From Lachnospiraceae bacterium AM48-27BH (lineage in GTDB: Bacteria; Bacillota; Clostridia; Lachnospirales; Lachnospiraceae), in assembly GCA_003478355.1 (NCBI GenBank), contig QUFC01000001.1:1-64000 (forward strand): a stretch of DNA of 64,000 nucleotides. The letters are read 5' to 3'. The stretch's first letter is position 1; each line of letters begins with the position of its first letter. The position numbers were made by a program, and so were the translations under genes. Shown here piece by piece: positions 46,779 to 57,084 of this stretch. The notes under the pieces are model-generated. The model was not told the origin of the DNA. It did no database searches and saw only the letters and a program-made list of their open reading frames with translations.

Positions 46779-47615
46779 ATGAAGCCGGCGATGAAAGTAG
46801 AAGATCTTTGTGTGGATCTGGTGACCAGACGACAGAAAAAAAGAATTGTGGATCACGTGAAATTTGAGGTTTATCCAGGAGAATGTCTGGGAATCCTGGG
46901 GGAATCGGGAAGTGGAAAAAGCATGTCATTAAAAGCGGTACTGGGACTTCTGGATAAAAATTTCCAGGTGTCCGGACAGGCAGTGTTTGATGATAAAAAC
47001 CTGATTGGCGCGCCAGGAGAAGAGTTGCGGAAATTGAGGGGCAATCAGATCGGCATGGTGCTTCAGAATCCTATGACCTGTTTTGATCCGTTATACCGGA
47101 TCGGCAGCCAGATGGCGGAAACCTTTGCCATGCATACAGATTGGAATGGGGAAAAGATCAGAAGCGTTTCATTGGAAGTATTAGATCAGATGCGGATCCA
47201 TGATGGTGCAGAGGTTTTGGAGAAATATCCTCATCAGCTATCTGGAGGAATGCTCCAGAGGATTATGATCGGAATTGCCATGGCGCTTTCTCCAGAACTT
47301 TTGATTGCAGATGAGCCCACAACGGCCATTGATGCGATTACCCAGTATGAAATTTTAGAAGAATTTGAGCGGATTAAGAGGGAAAAGAAAAAGGCGATGA
47401 TCTTTATTACTCATGATCTGGGGGCGATTTCCAAGGTGGCAGACCGGATCATGGTCATGAACAGTGGACGGATCGTTGACCAGGGGGATTTTCACCATAT
47501 CCTGCATCATGCCAAAGATCCTTATACCAGACTGTTGGTAGAAAAACGTATGGCAGTGATGGATCGTTACCGGGATATCCTGAAACGGGAGGAGAGAAAA
47601 CCATGCTTGAATTAA
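46779..47615 (+). CDS. NikD/OppD-like ABC transporter ATPase
   Basis: A 278-residue ATPase. It has Walker A GESGSGKSMS (~residues 41-50), Q-loop MVLQNPMTCFDPLYRIG, signature HQLSGGMLQRIMIGIA, Walker B LLIADEPTTAIDAI and switch His in FITHDLGAI. It starts directly at the stop of the permease (GGAGGTGG upstream) and overlaps the next ATPase by 13 bp. All catalytic motifs look intact. It powers import together with the NikE-like subunit. Confidence 0.94.
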   Translation: MKPAMKVEDLCVDLVTRRQKKRIVDHVKFEVYPGECLGILGESGSGKSMSLKAVLGLLDKNFQVSGQAVFDDKNLIGAPGEELRKLRGNQIGMVLQNPMTCFDPLYRIGSQMAETFAMHTDWNGEKIRSVSLEVLDQMRIHDGAEVLEKYPHQLSGGMLQRIMIGIAMALSPELLIADEPTTAIDAITQYEILEEFERIKREKKKAMIFITHDLGAISKVADRIMVMNSGRIVDQGDFHHILHHAKDPYTRLLVEKRMAVMDRYRDILKREERKPCLN

Positions 47616-48406
47616 AGAATATCTGCGTCAGTTTCCGCAGCGAGAGACAGGAAAAAATATTTGGCACTACGAGGACACAGGTTTTATTTGATGTATGCCT
47701 GTCTGTGCCGCAAGGAACCTGTCTGGGAATCCTGGGAGAGTCGGGAAGTGGAAAATCGACATTAGGAAAAGTAATCTGTGGACTTTTGAAACCGGATAAG
47801 GGTGAAGTGAAGATGGATGGGACTTCTGTATATGGTTCCCGTGCCGGCAGAAAAAATCTGCAGAAACGGCTGAGTGTGGTATTTCAGGATTATACCACAT
47901 CGGCAAATCCAAGATTTCGGGTGAAAGATCTGATTGGGGAAGGACTTGCTGCCAGGGAAAGAAAGAACCGGGAGAGACTGGACCGCCAGGAAGAGACCCG
48001 AAAGCTGTTGGAACTGGTGGGATTGGATGAATCTTATGCCAGCCGTTTTCCTCATGAACTGTCTGGAGGACAGCTGCAGAGAGTCTGCATCGCCAGGGCA
48101 GTGGCCTGTCAGCCGGAAATGATTTTGTTTGATGAAGCGGTGTCTTCTCTGGACGCACATACCCAGGTGCAGGTCATGGATCTTTTGCTGGATTTGAAAA
48201 AGAAACTTGGGCTGACTTATATTTTTATTACACATGATCTGACATCCGTTACTTATTTTTGCGATGATGTGATGTTTTTGTACCGCGGACGTGTGACGGA
48301 ACATCTCCCGGTATCCCGGATTGCAGATACAAAAGATCCATATGCCAGAAGACTGCTGGATTCTATCATTGATTTTGAGGAGGACGATTGCCATGAGGCA
48401 GTATGA
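47603..48406 (+). CDS. NikE/OppF-like ABC transporter ATPase
   Basis: A 267-residue second ATPase: Walker A GESGSGKSTLGKVICGL, Q-loop VVFQDYTTSANPRFRV, signature HELSGGQLQRVCIARAVA, Walker B MILFDEAVSSLDAHTQ and His in FITHDLTSVTYF. Walker B has DEAVSSLD, usual in OppF/NikE. The C-terminal extension of OppF types is short. It overlaps its neighbours on both sides (13-14 bp), so the operon is tightly coupled and runs on into the aspartoacylase-like gene. Confidence 0.94.
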   Translation: MLELKNICVSFRSERQEKIFGTTRTQVLFDVCLSVPQGTCLGILGESGSGKSTLGKVICGLLKPDKGEVKMDGTSVYGSRAGRKNLQKRLSVVFQDYTTSANPRFRVKDLIGEGLAARERKNRERLDRQEETRKLLELVGLDESYASRFPHELSGGQLQRVCIARAVACQPEMILFDEAVSSLDAHTQVQVMDLLLDLKKKLGLTYIFITHDLTSVTYFCDDVMFLYRGRVTEHLPVSRIADTKDPYARRLLDSIIDFEEDDCHEAV

Positions 48407-49345
48407 TATGAAGGCAGCACCGGGAGAAAAGACGGTCATTGAGTTGAAAGTGACGGATCAGACCTCCATCCGGGTTCTGGTGATCGAGGGAAAAGAACCG
48501 GGAAAAACATTGGTGGTCACAGCAGGTGTGCATGGCTGTGAGTATATAGGAATGGAAGCCTTGCGTCAGCTGGGACAGGAACTGGAGCCGGAAAATATAT
48601 CTGGAAGGCTGATTCTTATACCGGTGGTCAATGAAGCCGGATTTTATGCGGGAGCCAGGCAGGTGAATCCTTTTGATGGGAAAAATCTGAACCGGGAATT
48701 TCCTGGAAAGGAAGACGGAACTGTTACACAGAGAATTGCAAAGGTTCTGGAGCAGGAGATCTATCCGGTGGCGGATTTTCTGATGGATCTGCATGGCGGA
48801 GATGTGAATGAAAAAGCAACGCCATTTGTTTATTTTCCATATGAAACGGAAGAAGCTGTGCGGGATCAGGCCCGTGGTGGCGCTGCATCCCTATCCCTTC
48901 CTTATCGGGTACGTTCTTCTGCCAAAAACGGTTTTTATAGCTGGGCAGCCCAGTGTGGGATTCCGGCACTTCTTCTGGAGCGCGGTGGACAGGGAATGTG
49001 GTCAGAACGGGAGATTGAAGCATATAAGGAAAATGTGTTGGAATTAATGGCACATCTTAAGATGATAGAAATGAAAAAAATGTCCCAGAAGAACAGGAAG
49101 AGATCAGTCAGTCCTATTACCTGGAAGCACCAGAACGTGGTTTCTGGTATCCGGCGGTCAAAGAAGCTGGTCAGATCATCAAAAAAGGTGAACTTCTGGG
49201 ACAATTAAAATCGATGGATGGAACACCTCTTGCCTCCTATTATGCCGAGGCAAAAAGCGTAATTTTATATTATACGGTGAGCCTTGGAGTCCAGGCGGGA
49301 GATCCATTAATTGCCTATGGAAGCCTGGAATCAGGACTCATGTAA
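48393..49345 (+). CDS. M14-type aspartoacylase/succinylglutamate desuccinylase-like protein, suspected frameshift
   Basis: A ~317-residue zinc hydrolase of the AstE/AspA branch of the carboxypeptidase A fold. Zinc ligands are visible as VTAGVHGCEYIGMEA (H-x-x-E) and FLMDLHGGDVNE (second His). A substrate Asn-Arg segment is KNLNREFPG. After residue ~229 the frame ends, but adding one A to the A7 run at 49074-49080 continues it as EEQEEISQSYYLEAPERGFW to a stop at 49343, with a C-terminal barrel typical of this family. The ATG at 48393 has GAGGAGG upstream and overlaps the NikE-like gene by 14 bp. It would hydrolyse an N-acyl amino acid or peptide brought in by the transporter, an inference from operon position. 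Confidence 0.8.
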
Positions 49346-50176
49346 GGCTTTTCCGTGAAGATAGAAGCAGGCACCGCCAACTAATAAGGCACCGCCGATG
49401 ATGTTGCCGATGGTTACCGGAATTAAATTAGAGATTGCAAAGCTTCCCCAGTTTAAGCTGGATAACTGTGTGCTGTCAATGTTGTAGAGCTCAAGGGCTT
49501 TTGTGGCATAGGCAGCATTTTTTGATGCGAAAATACCAGCAGGAATGTAATACATATTCGCAACACAGTGCTCAAACCCGGATACTACGAATGCCAGGAT
49601 CGGGAAAAAGATGGCTAATACTTTTCCGGCAATGTCTTTCGCTGCTGCAGCCATGAGAACTGCCACACACACCAGGATGTTGCAGAGAATCCCGGAAACC
49701 AGGGCGTTAGCGAAGGACAAATGTACCTTGCCGTAAGCGACTTTAATGGTGTAAGCCCCCAGAACGCCGGAAGAGTAATCATACTGGCCGGAGTGAGCCA
49801 CCAGGAACGCGATCAGAGCTGCACCGACAAAATTGCTCACATACACCAGAACCAGGGTACGGAGCATATCTGCAAAATGGATTTTTCTCTGCATCCATGC
49901 CATAGACATCATACAGTCTCCGGTAAATAATTCGCCGCCCACAAAGACGATCATCATCAGTCCAACCGGGAAAATACAGCCTGCCAGTGTCCGCGCCAGA
50001 CCGACGTTGGAAATGTTATGGACCGCCAGACTGCTGGACTGTGCTCCCATAGCAATAAAAGAGCCAGCCATTATTCCCAGCACCAGAATATTCAAAATCC
50101 TGGTCTTGGCCTTTGCTGCCGCACCGAGGATGTTCTGCTGGATGATCTCATGAGGGGTGTTAAGTAACGTCTGCAT
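49331..50176 (-). CDS. Formate/nitrite channel family protein
   Basis: A 281-residue FocA/NirC/HSC-type pentameric channel with six TM segments. Recognisable are GIMAGSFIAMGAQSSSLAVH (TM1 region), the omega-loop-like GGELFTGDCMMSMAWMQRKI, the pore His in VVSGFEHCVANMYYIP, and the final NIIGGALLVGGACFYLHG. The start at ATG 50176 has AAAGGAG nine bases upstream; an earlier Met lacks one. It likely exports formate or moves formate/nitrite/hydrosulphide. Its end overlaps the convergent aspartoacylase-like gene by 15 bp. A terminator is not visible. Confidence 0.93.
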   Translation of the reverse strand: MQTLLNTPHEIIQQNILGAAAKAKTRILNILVLGIMAGSFIAMGAQSSSLAVHNISNVGLARTLAGCIFPVGLMMIVFVGGELFTGDCMMSMAWMQRKIHFADMLRTLVLVYVSNFVGAALIAFLVAHSGQYDYSSGVLGAYTIKVAYGKVHLSFANALVSGILCNILVCVAVLMAAAAKDIAGKVLAIFFPILAFVVSGFEHCVANMYYIPAGIFASKNAAYATKALELYNIDSTQLSSLNWGSFAISNLIPVTIGNIIGGALLVGGACFYLHGKALHES

Positions 50177-50325
50177 AAAATAAAACTCCTTTAATCTTTT
50201 GTGGATTTTTTCACAACCGCTCAAAAATATAGCACAGGTGGTGGGGAGTTGTATAGTTCTTTATTGAAAAAATAGATCAGGTATGGAAAAAAGAACAAGA
50301 GAATTGATTCCTGAAAATAATGAAA

Positions 50326-50396
<71 letters not shown>

Positions 50397-50450
50397 TTAA
50401 ATGAACATATTGATTATAGCACGTTTGTGAAAAAAATCAAGGTTTTTCAC

Positions 50451-50521
50451 TTGAATAAAACATATGTTTGTGCCATAATAATAAACAGGTATACGCCAGC
50501 ATACAGGCTGGCGCTTTTTTT
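50451..50521 (+). promoter_or_regulatory. Promoter and leader terminator before the topoisomerase B gene
   Basis: Promoter TTGAAT (50451-50456), 17-bp spacer, CATAAT (50474-50479). An intrinsic terminator follows within the leader: CGCCAGC (50494-50500) with GCTGGCG (50507-50513) and T7 (50515-50521). The ribosome site AAGGAGG starts only ~6 bases later. RNA starting at ~50486 would meet the terminator at once, suggesting attenuation. Confidence 0.6.
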
Positions 50522-50539
50522 CAGTTAAGGAGGAATTTC

Positions 50540-52459
50540 ATGGCAAAGGCACAATATAATGCGGACAGTATCACAGTCCTGGAAGGACTGGAAGCTGTCA
50601 GAAAAAGGCCGGGTATGTATATTGGTGGTGTCGGGACGAAAGGACTGAACCATCTGATTTATGAGATTTTGGATAATGCGGTGGATGAGCATCTGGCTGG
50701 TTACTGCAAGCAGATCTGGGTGACACTGGAGAAGGACGGTTCCTGTACAGTGAAGGACAGTGGACGAGGAATTCCTGTGGAGATGCATAAGAAGGGTGTT
50801 TCCGCGGAGCGAGTGGTGTTAGCAACTCTTCATGCAGGTGGAAAGTTTGATAATCAGGCATATAAGACCAGCGGCGGTCTGCATGGTGTTGGTTCCTCCG
50901 TTGTGAATGCACTTTCGGAGCACATGGATGTGAAGATCTTCCGCGATGGACAGATTTATCACGATGCTTATGAGCGTGGTATCCCGGTGGTGGAACTGGA
51001 GAATGGATTGCTTCCGGTGATCGGCAAGACCCGACAGACCGGTACAGAGATCAATTTTCTTCCGGATGGGGAGATTTTTGAAAAGACCAAATTTAAGGCA
51101 GAGTGGTTAAAGAGCAGAATCCACGAAACTGCTTATCTGAATCCGGGTCTGACCATCAATTACACCAATAAGCGTGCAGGCGAGGAGGAATCCATTGTCT
51201 ATGCAGAGCCAGAGGGGATTGTGGCTTATGTGAAGGAATTAAATACAGGCAAGACCCCGGTCCATGATCCGGTCTATTTTAAGGGACAGGTGGACCAGAT
51301 CGAGGTGGAGGTGGCATTTCAGTTTGTGGATACCTTCGAGGAGAATATTTTAGGCTTCTGTAATAATATTTTCACCCAGGAGGGCGGTACCCATCTGGTG
51401 GGCTTTAAGACCCGTTTTACCATGCTGATCAACAGCTATGCCAAGGAACTGGGGATTTTAAAGGAAAAGGATGCGAACTTCACAGGTGCAGATACCAGGA
51501 ACGGCATGACGGCCATCATAGCAGTGAAGCACCCGGATCCGATTTTTGAGGGACAGACCAAGACCAAGCTTGCCAGTGCGGATGCCACTAAGGCGGTATT
51601 TTCCATTACCGGTGACGAGCTGCAGCTTTATTTTGACCGTAATTTAGAAACTTTAAAGGGCATTATCGCTTGTGCGGAAAAGTCTGCCAAGATTCGGAAG
51701 GCAGAGGAGAAGGCAAAGACCAATATGCTGACGAAGTCCAGGTTTTCCTTTGACAGCAACGGCAAACTGGCCAACTGCGAGAGCCGTGATGCAGAAAAGT
51801 GCGAGATATTCATCGTCGAGGGAGATTCCGCAGGCGGTTCTGCCAAAACTGCCAGGAACCGGATGTACCAGGCGATCTTGCCGATCCGTGGTAAGATCCT
51901 GAATGTGGAGAAGGCTTCCATGGACAAGGTACTGGCGAATGCAGAGATCAAGACCATGATCAATGCTTTTGGCTGTGGATTTTCGGAAGGCTATGGCAAC
52001 GATTTTGACATTACGAAGCTGCGTTATCACAAGATCATTCTCATGACCGATGCGGATGTAGATGGAAGCCATATTGATACACTGCTTTTGACATTCCTGT
52101 ACCGGTTTATGCCGGAGCTGATCTATAACGGACATGTGTATATCGCCATGCCGCCGTTATTTAAGGTGATTCCGAAGAAGGGCGAGGGCCAGTATCTGTA
52201 TGATGAGAAGGAGCTGGAGAAGTATCGCAAGACCCATACGGGAGATTTTACCCTGCAGCGGTACAAAGGTCTGGGCGAGATGGATGCGTCCCAGCTGTGG
52301 GAGACCACCCTGGATCCGGAGAACCGTGTGTTGAAACGGGTGGAGATCGAGGACGCAAGACTGGCGTCGGAGGTCACGGAGATGCTGATGGGAAGCGACG
52401 TGCCGCCGAGACGTCAGTTTATATATGATCATGCAGATGAAGCGGAAATTGATGCGTAA
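50540..52459 (+). CDS. Type IIA DNA topoisomerase subunit B (GyrB/ParE)
   Basis: A 639-residue ATPase subunit. The GHKL ATP site shows EGLEAVRKRPGMYIGG, YEILDNAVDEHLAGY, DSGRGIPVEMHKKG and GGLHGVGSSVVNALSE. The transducer and TOPRIM domains follow with VEGDSAGGSAKTARN, the acidic metal triad region LMTDADVDGSHIDTLLLTF and the QRYKGLGEMDASQLWETT tail. The length suits clostridial GyrB or ParE (no E. coli GyrB insert). Which of the two it is cannot be settled here; the adjacent A subunit lacks a clear GyrA box, which favours ParE. ATG 50540 has AAGGAGG upstream. It is followed by the A-subunit gene after 44 bp. Confidence 0.95.
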   Translation: MAKAQYNADSITVLEGLEAVRKRPGMYIGGVGTKGLNHLIYEILDNAVDEHLAGYCKQIWVTLEKDGSCTVKDSGRGIPVEMHKKGVSAERVVLATLHAGGKFDNQAYKTSGGLHGVGSSVVNALSEHMDVKIFRDGQIYHDAYERGIPVVELENGLLPVIGKTRQTGTEINFLPDGEIFEKTKFKAEWLKSRIHETAYLNPGLTINYTNKRAGEEESIVYAEPEGIVAYVKELNTGKTPVHDPVYFKGQVDQIEVEVAFQFVDTFEENILGFCNNIFTQEGGTHLVGFKTRFTMLINSYAKELGILKEKDANFTGADTRNGMTAIIAVKHPDPIFEGQTKTKLASADATKAVFSITGDELQLYFDRNLETLKGIIACAEKSAKIRKAEEKAKTNMLTKSRFSFDSNGKLANCESRDAEKCEIFIVEGDSAGGSAKTARNRMYQAILPIRGKILNVEKASMDKVLANAEIKTMINAFGCGFSEGYGNDFDITKLRYHKIILMTDADVDGSHIDTLLLTFLYRFMPELIYNGHVYIAMPPLFKVIPKKGEGQYLYDEKELEKYRKTHTGDFTLQRYKGLGEMDASQLWETTLDPENRVLKRVEIEDARLASEVTEMLMGSDVPPRRQFIYDHADEAEIDA

Positions 52460-52503
52460 AAGTAATCGTTTGGATTGCAGGAAGAAGAATAGGAGAACAG
52501 GAA

Positions 52504-54737
52504 GTGGCAGAGAAGATCATCACAACGGAATATTCAGAAGAGATGCAGCGCAGTTATATGAATTATTCCATGAGTGTTATTACAGCCAGGGCGATCCCGG
52601 ATGCCAGAGACGGCTAAAACCAGTACAGCGCCGAGTGCTTTATGATATGAGCGAGCTGAAGCTGGGGCATGACAAGCCCCACAGGAAATCCGCCCGTATT
52701 GTCGGTGACACCATGGGTAAATACCATCCCCATGGAGACAGTTCTATTTATGATACCTTAGTGGTCATGTCCCAGAACTTTAAAAAGGGCATGGCTCTGA
52801 TCGACGGGCATGGAAATTTCGGTTCCATCGAAGGGGATGGAGCGGCAGCCATGCGATACACGGAGGCCCGTCTGGAAAAATTCGCGGAGGAAGTGTATTT
52901 AAAAGACTTAGACAAAACCGTGGATTTTGTCCCAAACTATGACGAGACAGAGAAAGAGCCGGAGGTTCTGCCGGTCCGTGTGCCAAACCTTCTGATCAAC
53001 GGCGCAGAGGGAATTGCAGTCGGTATGAGTACCAGCATCCCGCCTCATAACTTAGGCGAGGTAGTTGACGCAGTGAAAGCGTATATCCAGAACCCGGATA
53101 TTACCACGGAAGAACTGATGCGTTATATGCCAGGACCGGATTTTCCCACTGGTGGGATCATTGCGAATAAAAAGGATCTTCCGGCTATCTATGAAACCGG
53201 AGCAGGTAAGATCAAGCTTCGTGGCCGGATCGAGGTGGAACTGGGCAAGCGCCGCAGTGACAAGGATAAGCTGGTGATCACGGAGATCCCGTACACCATG
53301 ATCGGTGCCGGAATCAATAAGTTCCTGATGGATGTGGCGGATCTGGTAGAGTCCAAGAAGCTGACAGATGTGACGGATATTTCCAACCAGTCCAACAAAG
53401 AGGGGATCCGCATTGTTCTGGAACTGAAAAAGGACGCGGATGTTGAGAAGATCAAGAATATTTTATATAAGAAGACAAAATTGGAGGACACCTACGGCGT
53501 CAATATGCTGGCCATTGCGGACGGCAGACCGGAGACCCTGAATCTACGGGGAATTCTGAAAAATTACTTGGATTTCCAGTATAAGAACAATACCAGAAAA
53601 TACCAGGTATTACTGGAAAAGGAACTGGAGAAGAAGGAGATCAAAGAGGGATTGATCAAGGCCTGTGATGTGATCGACCTGATCATTGCCATTTTACGTG
53701 GTTCCAAGAATTTGAAGGATGCAAAAGCCTGTCTGATGGAAGGCGATATCAGCAGGATCAATTTCCGGGTACCGGGCTTTGAGGAGGATGCAAAACAGCT
53801 GCATTTTACCGAGAAGCAGGCGACGGCGATCCTGGAGATGCGTCTGTATAAACTGATCGGTCTGGAGATCCTGGCATTGGAGAAGGAATACAGAGAGACC
53901 CTGCGTAAGATCAAGGAATACCAGCATATTTTAAAGAACCGGGACACCATGAATCAGGTGATCATGGAAGATCTGGATGCGATCAAGGAAGAATTTGCCA
54001 TGATCCGTATGACGGATATCGAGGATGGCAAAGAAGCGGTATACGAGGAAGCACCTGTGGAAGTGCAGGAAGTGGCATTTATTATGGATCGGTTCGGTTA
54101 TTGCAAACTGTTGGATAAGTCTACTTATGAGCGGAATCTGGAGACCGTGGAAAGTGAACACCCGCATGTGGTGCGTTGTCTGACCACGGACAAGATCTGT
54201 CTGTTTACGGATACGGGCATGCTGTATCAGCTGAAGGTGACGGACATTCCTATGGGTAAATTAAGAGACAAGGGAACCCCGATTGAAAATATCAGTAAAT
54301 ACGATGGCAAGACCGAGCGGATTCTGATGCTGACCAGTCTGGAACAGATCATGGGCAAAAAGCTGATTTTCGCGACCAGGATGGCATCGGTGAAGGTTGT
54401 TCCGGCAGAAGAATTTATAACCAATAACCGGGCTGTGGCATCGACAAAATTCCAGGATGATGATAAACTGGTAACTGTAAGAGCTGCCGCGGAGGGAGAT
54501 GTGGTCCTTCAGACCATAAATGGCTATTTCTTACGGTTCCCATGCAGTGAAATTTCAGAAATGAAGAAAAATTCCAAGGGCGTCCGGGGCATCAAGCTGG
54601 AGCGGGATGACGAACTGGAGCATTTGTACCTGGTGGACGAAGACGGAACCATTCTTTATAAGAAGAAAGAAGTTCAGTTAAACCGCTTGAAGATCGCCAA
54701 GAGGGATGGCAAGGGAACCAAAGTCCGGTTATCATAA
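52504..54737 (+). CDS. Type IIA DNA topoisomerase subunit A (ParC/GyrA), suspected frameshift
   Basis: A ~744-residue breakage-reunion subunit when repaired. From GTG 52504 (AGGAG upstream) the frame reads [36 protein letters not shown], then hits a stop. Adding one T at 52614-52615 continues with [40 protein letters not shown] and the catalytic Tyr in [13 protein letters not shown]. The coiled-coil and C-terminal beta-pinwheel follow. No canonical GyrA box (QRRGGKG) is seen; [12 protein letters not shown] is the nearest, so ParC is a little more likely. A broken topoisomerase gene beside an intact partner is implausible biologically, so a sequencing loss is the best explanation. Quinolone-region residues are in the repaired part. 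Confidence 0.92.
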
Positions 54738-54835
54738 GAATCTGACAGGCAGGCGGATCTGGTTTTGATGGCAGCTTCCAGACCGGCTGGAAAAATGAAC
54801 TAGAGCATGACATTTATGTAAAGGAGAAGAACATT

Positions 54836-55558
54836 ATGGCAAATCCAAAAGTACCAACACCACACATTGCAGCACTGGAGGGAGAGATTGCAGAGACTGT
54901 TCTGTTACCAGGAGATCCGCTCCGTGCGAAATTTATTGCGGATAATTTTTTGACGGATGTAAAGCAGTTTAATGCAACCAGAAATATGCTGGGCTTCACT
55001 GGCTACTACAATGGAAAACGGGTCTCTGTTATGGGAACTGGAATGGGATGTCCTTCTATCGGCATCTATTCTTACGAGCTGATCCATTTTTACGGTTGTA
55101 AGAATTTGATCCGTGTAGGAACCGCAGGCGCATTGAATCCCAAATGCCACGTCCGCGACATGGTATTCGGGATGGGCGCATGTACCACTTCTAATTATGT
55201 AAGACTGATGGGGCTTCCGGGTGATTATTCCTGCATTGCAAGCTACGAGCTGTTATCCAGGGCAGTAGAGTCTGCGAAAGAGCTGGGACTGACCTATCAT
55301 GTAGGAAATGTTTTGAGCTCCGATATGTTCTACGGCCCAGCAAAAAGCGTTCAGGGCGGTATGACCTGGTCTGATATGGGCGTTCTGGCGGTGGAGATGG
55401 AAGCGGCAGCGCTGTACACCAACGCGGCAGCAGCAGGTGTGAACGCACTGTGCATCGTGACCATTTCTGACTCTGAGATCACAGGTGAGGTGACAACAGC
55501 AGAAGAGCGCCAGACCACATTTACGAACATGATGAAAGTGGCTCTTTCTTTAGCGTAA
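54836..55558 (+). CDS. deoD: Purine-nucleoside phosphorylase, DeoD type
   Basis: A 240-residue hexameric-type phosphorylase, cleaving purine (deoxy)nucleosides with phosphate. It has [20 protein letters not shown] (His4-like and Gly20 phosphate loop), [34 protein letters not shown], the [16 protein letters not shown] purine/ribose site and the catalytic Asp in [10 protein letters not shown]. The length equals E. coli DeoD (239). AAGGAGAAG precedes the ATG. It is separate from the topoisomerase genes (98 bp) and asd. Confidence 0.97.
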   Translation: MANPKVPTPHIAALEGEIAETVLLPGDPLRAKFIADNFLTDVKQFNATRNMLGFTGYYNGKRVSVMGTGMGCPSIGIYSYELIHFYGCKNLIRVGTAGALNPKCHVRDMVFGMGACTTSNYVRLMGLPGDYSCIASYELLSRAVESAKELGLTYHVGNVLSSDMFYGPAKSVQGGMTWSDMGVLAVEMEAAALYTNAAAAGVNALCIVTISDSEITGEVTTAEERQTTFTNMMKVALSLA

Positions 55559-55750
55559 GGAAGAAAAACATAGACTGGAACCCCAAAATCCGTGATTGTT
55601 TGTGCAAGGCGTGAACAATTACGGGAAAGTCCGTGGTACGCGGACAAATGTATTTTTATCACGAATTTTCCTTGCTTTTTTTCAAAGATTGGTATAGGAT
55701 AGTCTACGACAAAACTGCTATAAGAAAATGGCAATGTGAGGAGAAAACAG
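55559..55750 (+). other. Leader region before asd with two hairpins
   Basis: CCGTGATTGTT pairs with AACAATTACGG (about 55591-55625, one G-T), and GTCCG with CGGAC (about 55630-55646). AT-rich sequence with TATAGGATAG (~55692-55702) follows as a possible -10. The first hairpin could end deoD; it lacks a T-run. No lysine riboswitch core is recognised. Confidence 0.4.
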
Positions 55751-56835
55751 ATGGAAAAGAAATTGAGAGTTGGTGTACTTGGCGCAACAGGTATGGTAGG
55801 ACAGAGATTTATCTCTTTGTTAGAGAATCACCCATGGTATGAGGTCGTTACCGTAGCGGCAAGTCCTCGTTCTGCAGGAAAGACTTATGAGGAGGCTGTC
55901 GGCGGACGCTGGAAAATGACCACTCCAATGCCGGAAGCGGTAAAGAAACTGGTTGTTATGAACGTCAATGAAGTGGAGAAAGTAGCAGCAAGCGTAGATT
56001 TCGTGTTCAGCGCAGTGGATATGAGCAAAGATGAGATCAAGGCCATTGAGGAAGCATATGCGAAGACAGAGACGCCAGTTGTTTCCAACAACAGTGCCCA
56101 CAGATGGACACCAGATGTACCGATGGTAGTTCCGGAGATCAATCCAGAGCATTTCAAGGTCATCGAGTTCCAGAAAAAACGTCTGGGAACCACCAAAGGC
56201 TTTATCGCAGTAAAACCGAACTGTTCTATTCAGAGTTATGCTCCAGTGTTAACTGCATGGAAAGAATTTGAGCCATATGAGGTGGTTGCGACTACCTATC
56301 AGGCAATTTCCGGTGCAGGCAAGACCTTCAAAGACTGGCCAGAGATGGAAGGCAACATCATCCTTATATCGGCGGTGAGGAAGAGAAGAGTGAGCAGGAG
56401 CCATTAAGACTGTGGGGTGAGATCAAGGACGGCGTGATCGTAAAAGCATCGGAGCCAGTGATTACCTGCCAGTGCATCCGTGTTCCAGTTCTTAACGGAC
56501 ATACCGCAGCGGTATTTGTAAAATTCAGAAAGAAACCAACCAAAGAGCAGCTGATCGAGAAGATGGTAAACTTCAAGGGACTTCCACAGGAGTTAAACCT
56601 TCCAAGTGCTCCAAAGCAGTTTATCCAGTACTTAGAAGAGGATAACCGTCCTCAGGTAACTCTGGATGTAGATTATGAGCATGGCATGGGCATCTCTGTC
56701 GGACGTCTTCGTGAGGATACCGTATATGACTACAAGTTTGTGGGACTTTCTCATAATACGGTCCGTGGCGCAGCAGGCGGTGCGGTTCTATGCGCAGAGT
56801 TATTGACTGCCCAGGGTTATATTGCAGCAAAATAA
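55751..56835 (+). CDS. asd: Aspartate-semialdehyde dehydrogenase, suspected frameshift
   Basis: A ~361-residue enzyme when repaired, of the archaeal/fungal-like Asd class. It reduces aspartyl phosphate to aspartate semialdehyde for Lys, Met, Thr and cell-wall precursor synthesis. RVGVLGATGMVGQRFISLL is the NADP loop, VKPNCSIQSYAPVL holds the catalytic Cys, and YQAISGAGKTFKDWPEMEGN follows. After that the frame breaks. Adding one C at 56362-56363 gives IIPYIGGEEEKSEQEPLRLW and runs into the C-terminal part with ITCQCIRVPVLNGHTAAVFV. The second catalytic His lies in the GHTA segment. The ATG at 55751 has GAGGAG upstream. The gene is essential in most bacteria, so sequencing error is likely. Confidence 0.94.
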
Positions 56836-56841
56836 GAAATA

Positions 56842-56894
56842 AAAAGACATGGAATCACGCATGACCGGGTCATGCAGATGATTTCATGTCTTTT
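56842..56894 (+). terminator. Intrinsic terminator of asd
   Basis: AAAAGACATG pairs with CATGTCTTTT, with an inner CATGACC/GGTCATG stem, then GTCTTTTG. Clear structure ~7 bp after the stop codon. Confidence 0.85.
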
Positions 56895-56967
56895 GTCTTT
56901 TGATAGAATGCCTGCTTTGGAAATGAAGGATTTTTCTGTCAGAAAACTATACGGAATGGTATTTTTA

Positions 56968-57084
56968 TGATATAATCAGTAGTACGTGTGTAATTGCCCG
57001 TTCTGGCAGCTTTTATGAATTGCCAGATATGCAAGAGGGCAAAGATGGTTATATGCGCATAAAAATAACAGGAGGTAATCAGTA
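56968..57084 (+). promoter_or_regulatory. galM promoter and leader
   Basis: An extended -10, TGATATAAT (56968-56976), is visible with no good -35. The leader contains an inverted repeat TCTGGCA/TGCCAGA flanked by GCCC/GGGC (about 56997-57041), then AGGAGGTAA before the ATG. Confidence 0.5.

Noticed and set aside
55559..55750. Lysine riboswitch before asd
   Set aside because: Two short hairpins are present but not the long multi-helix lysine element; the region is too short.
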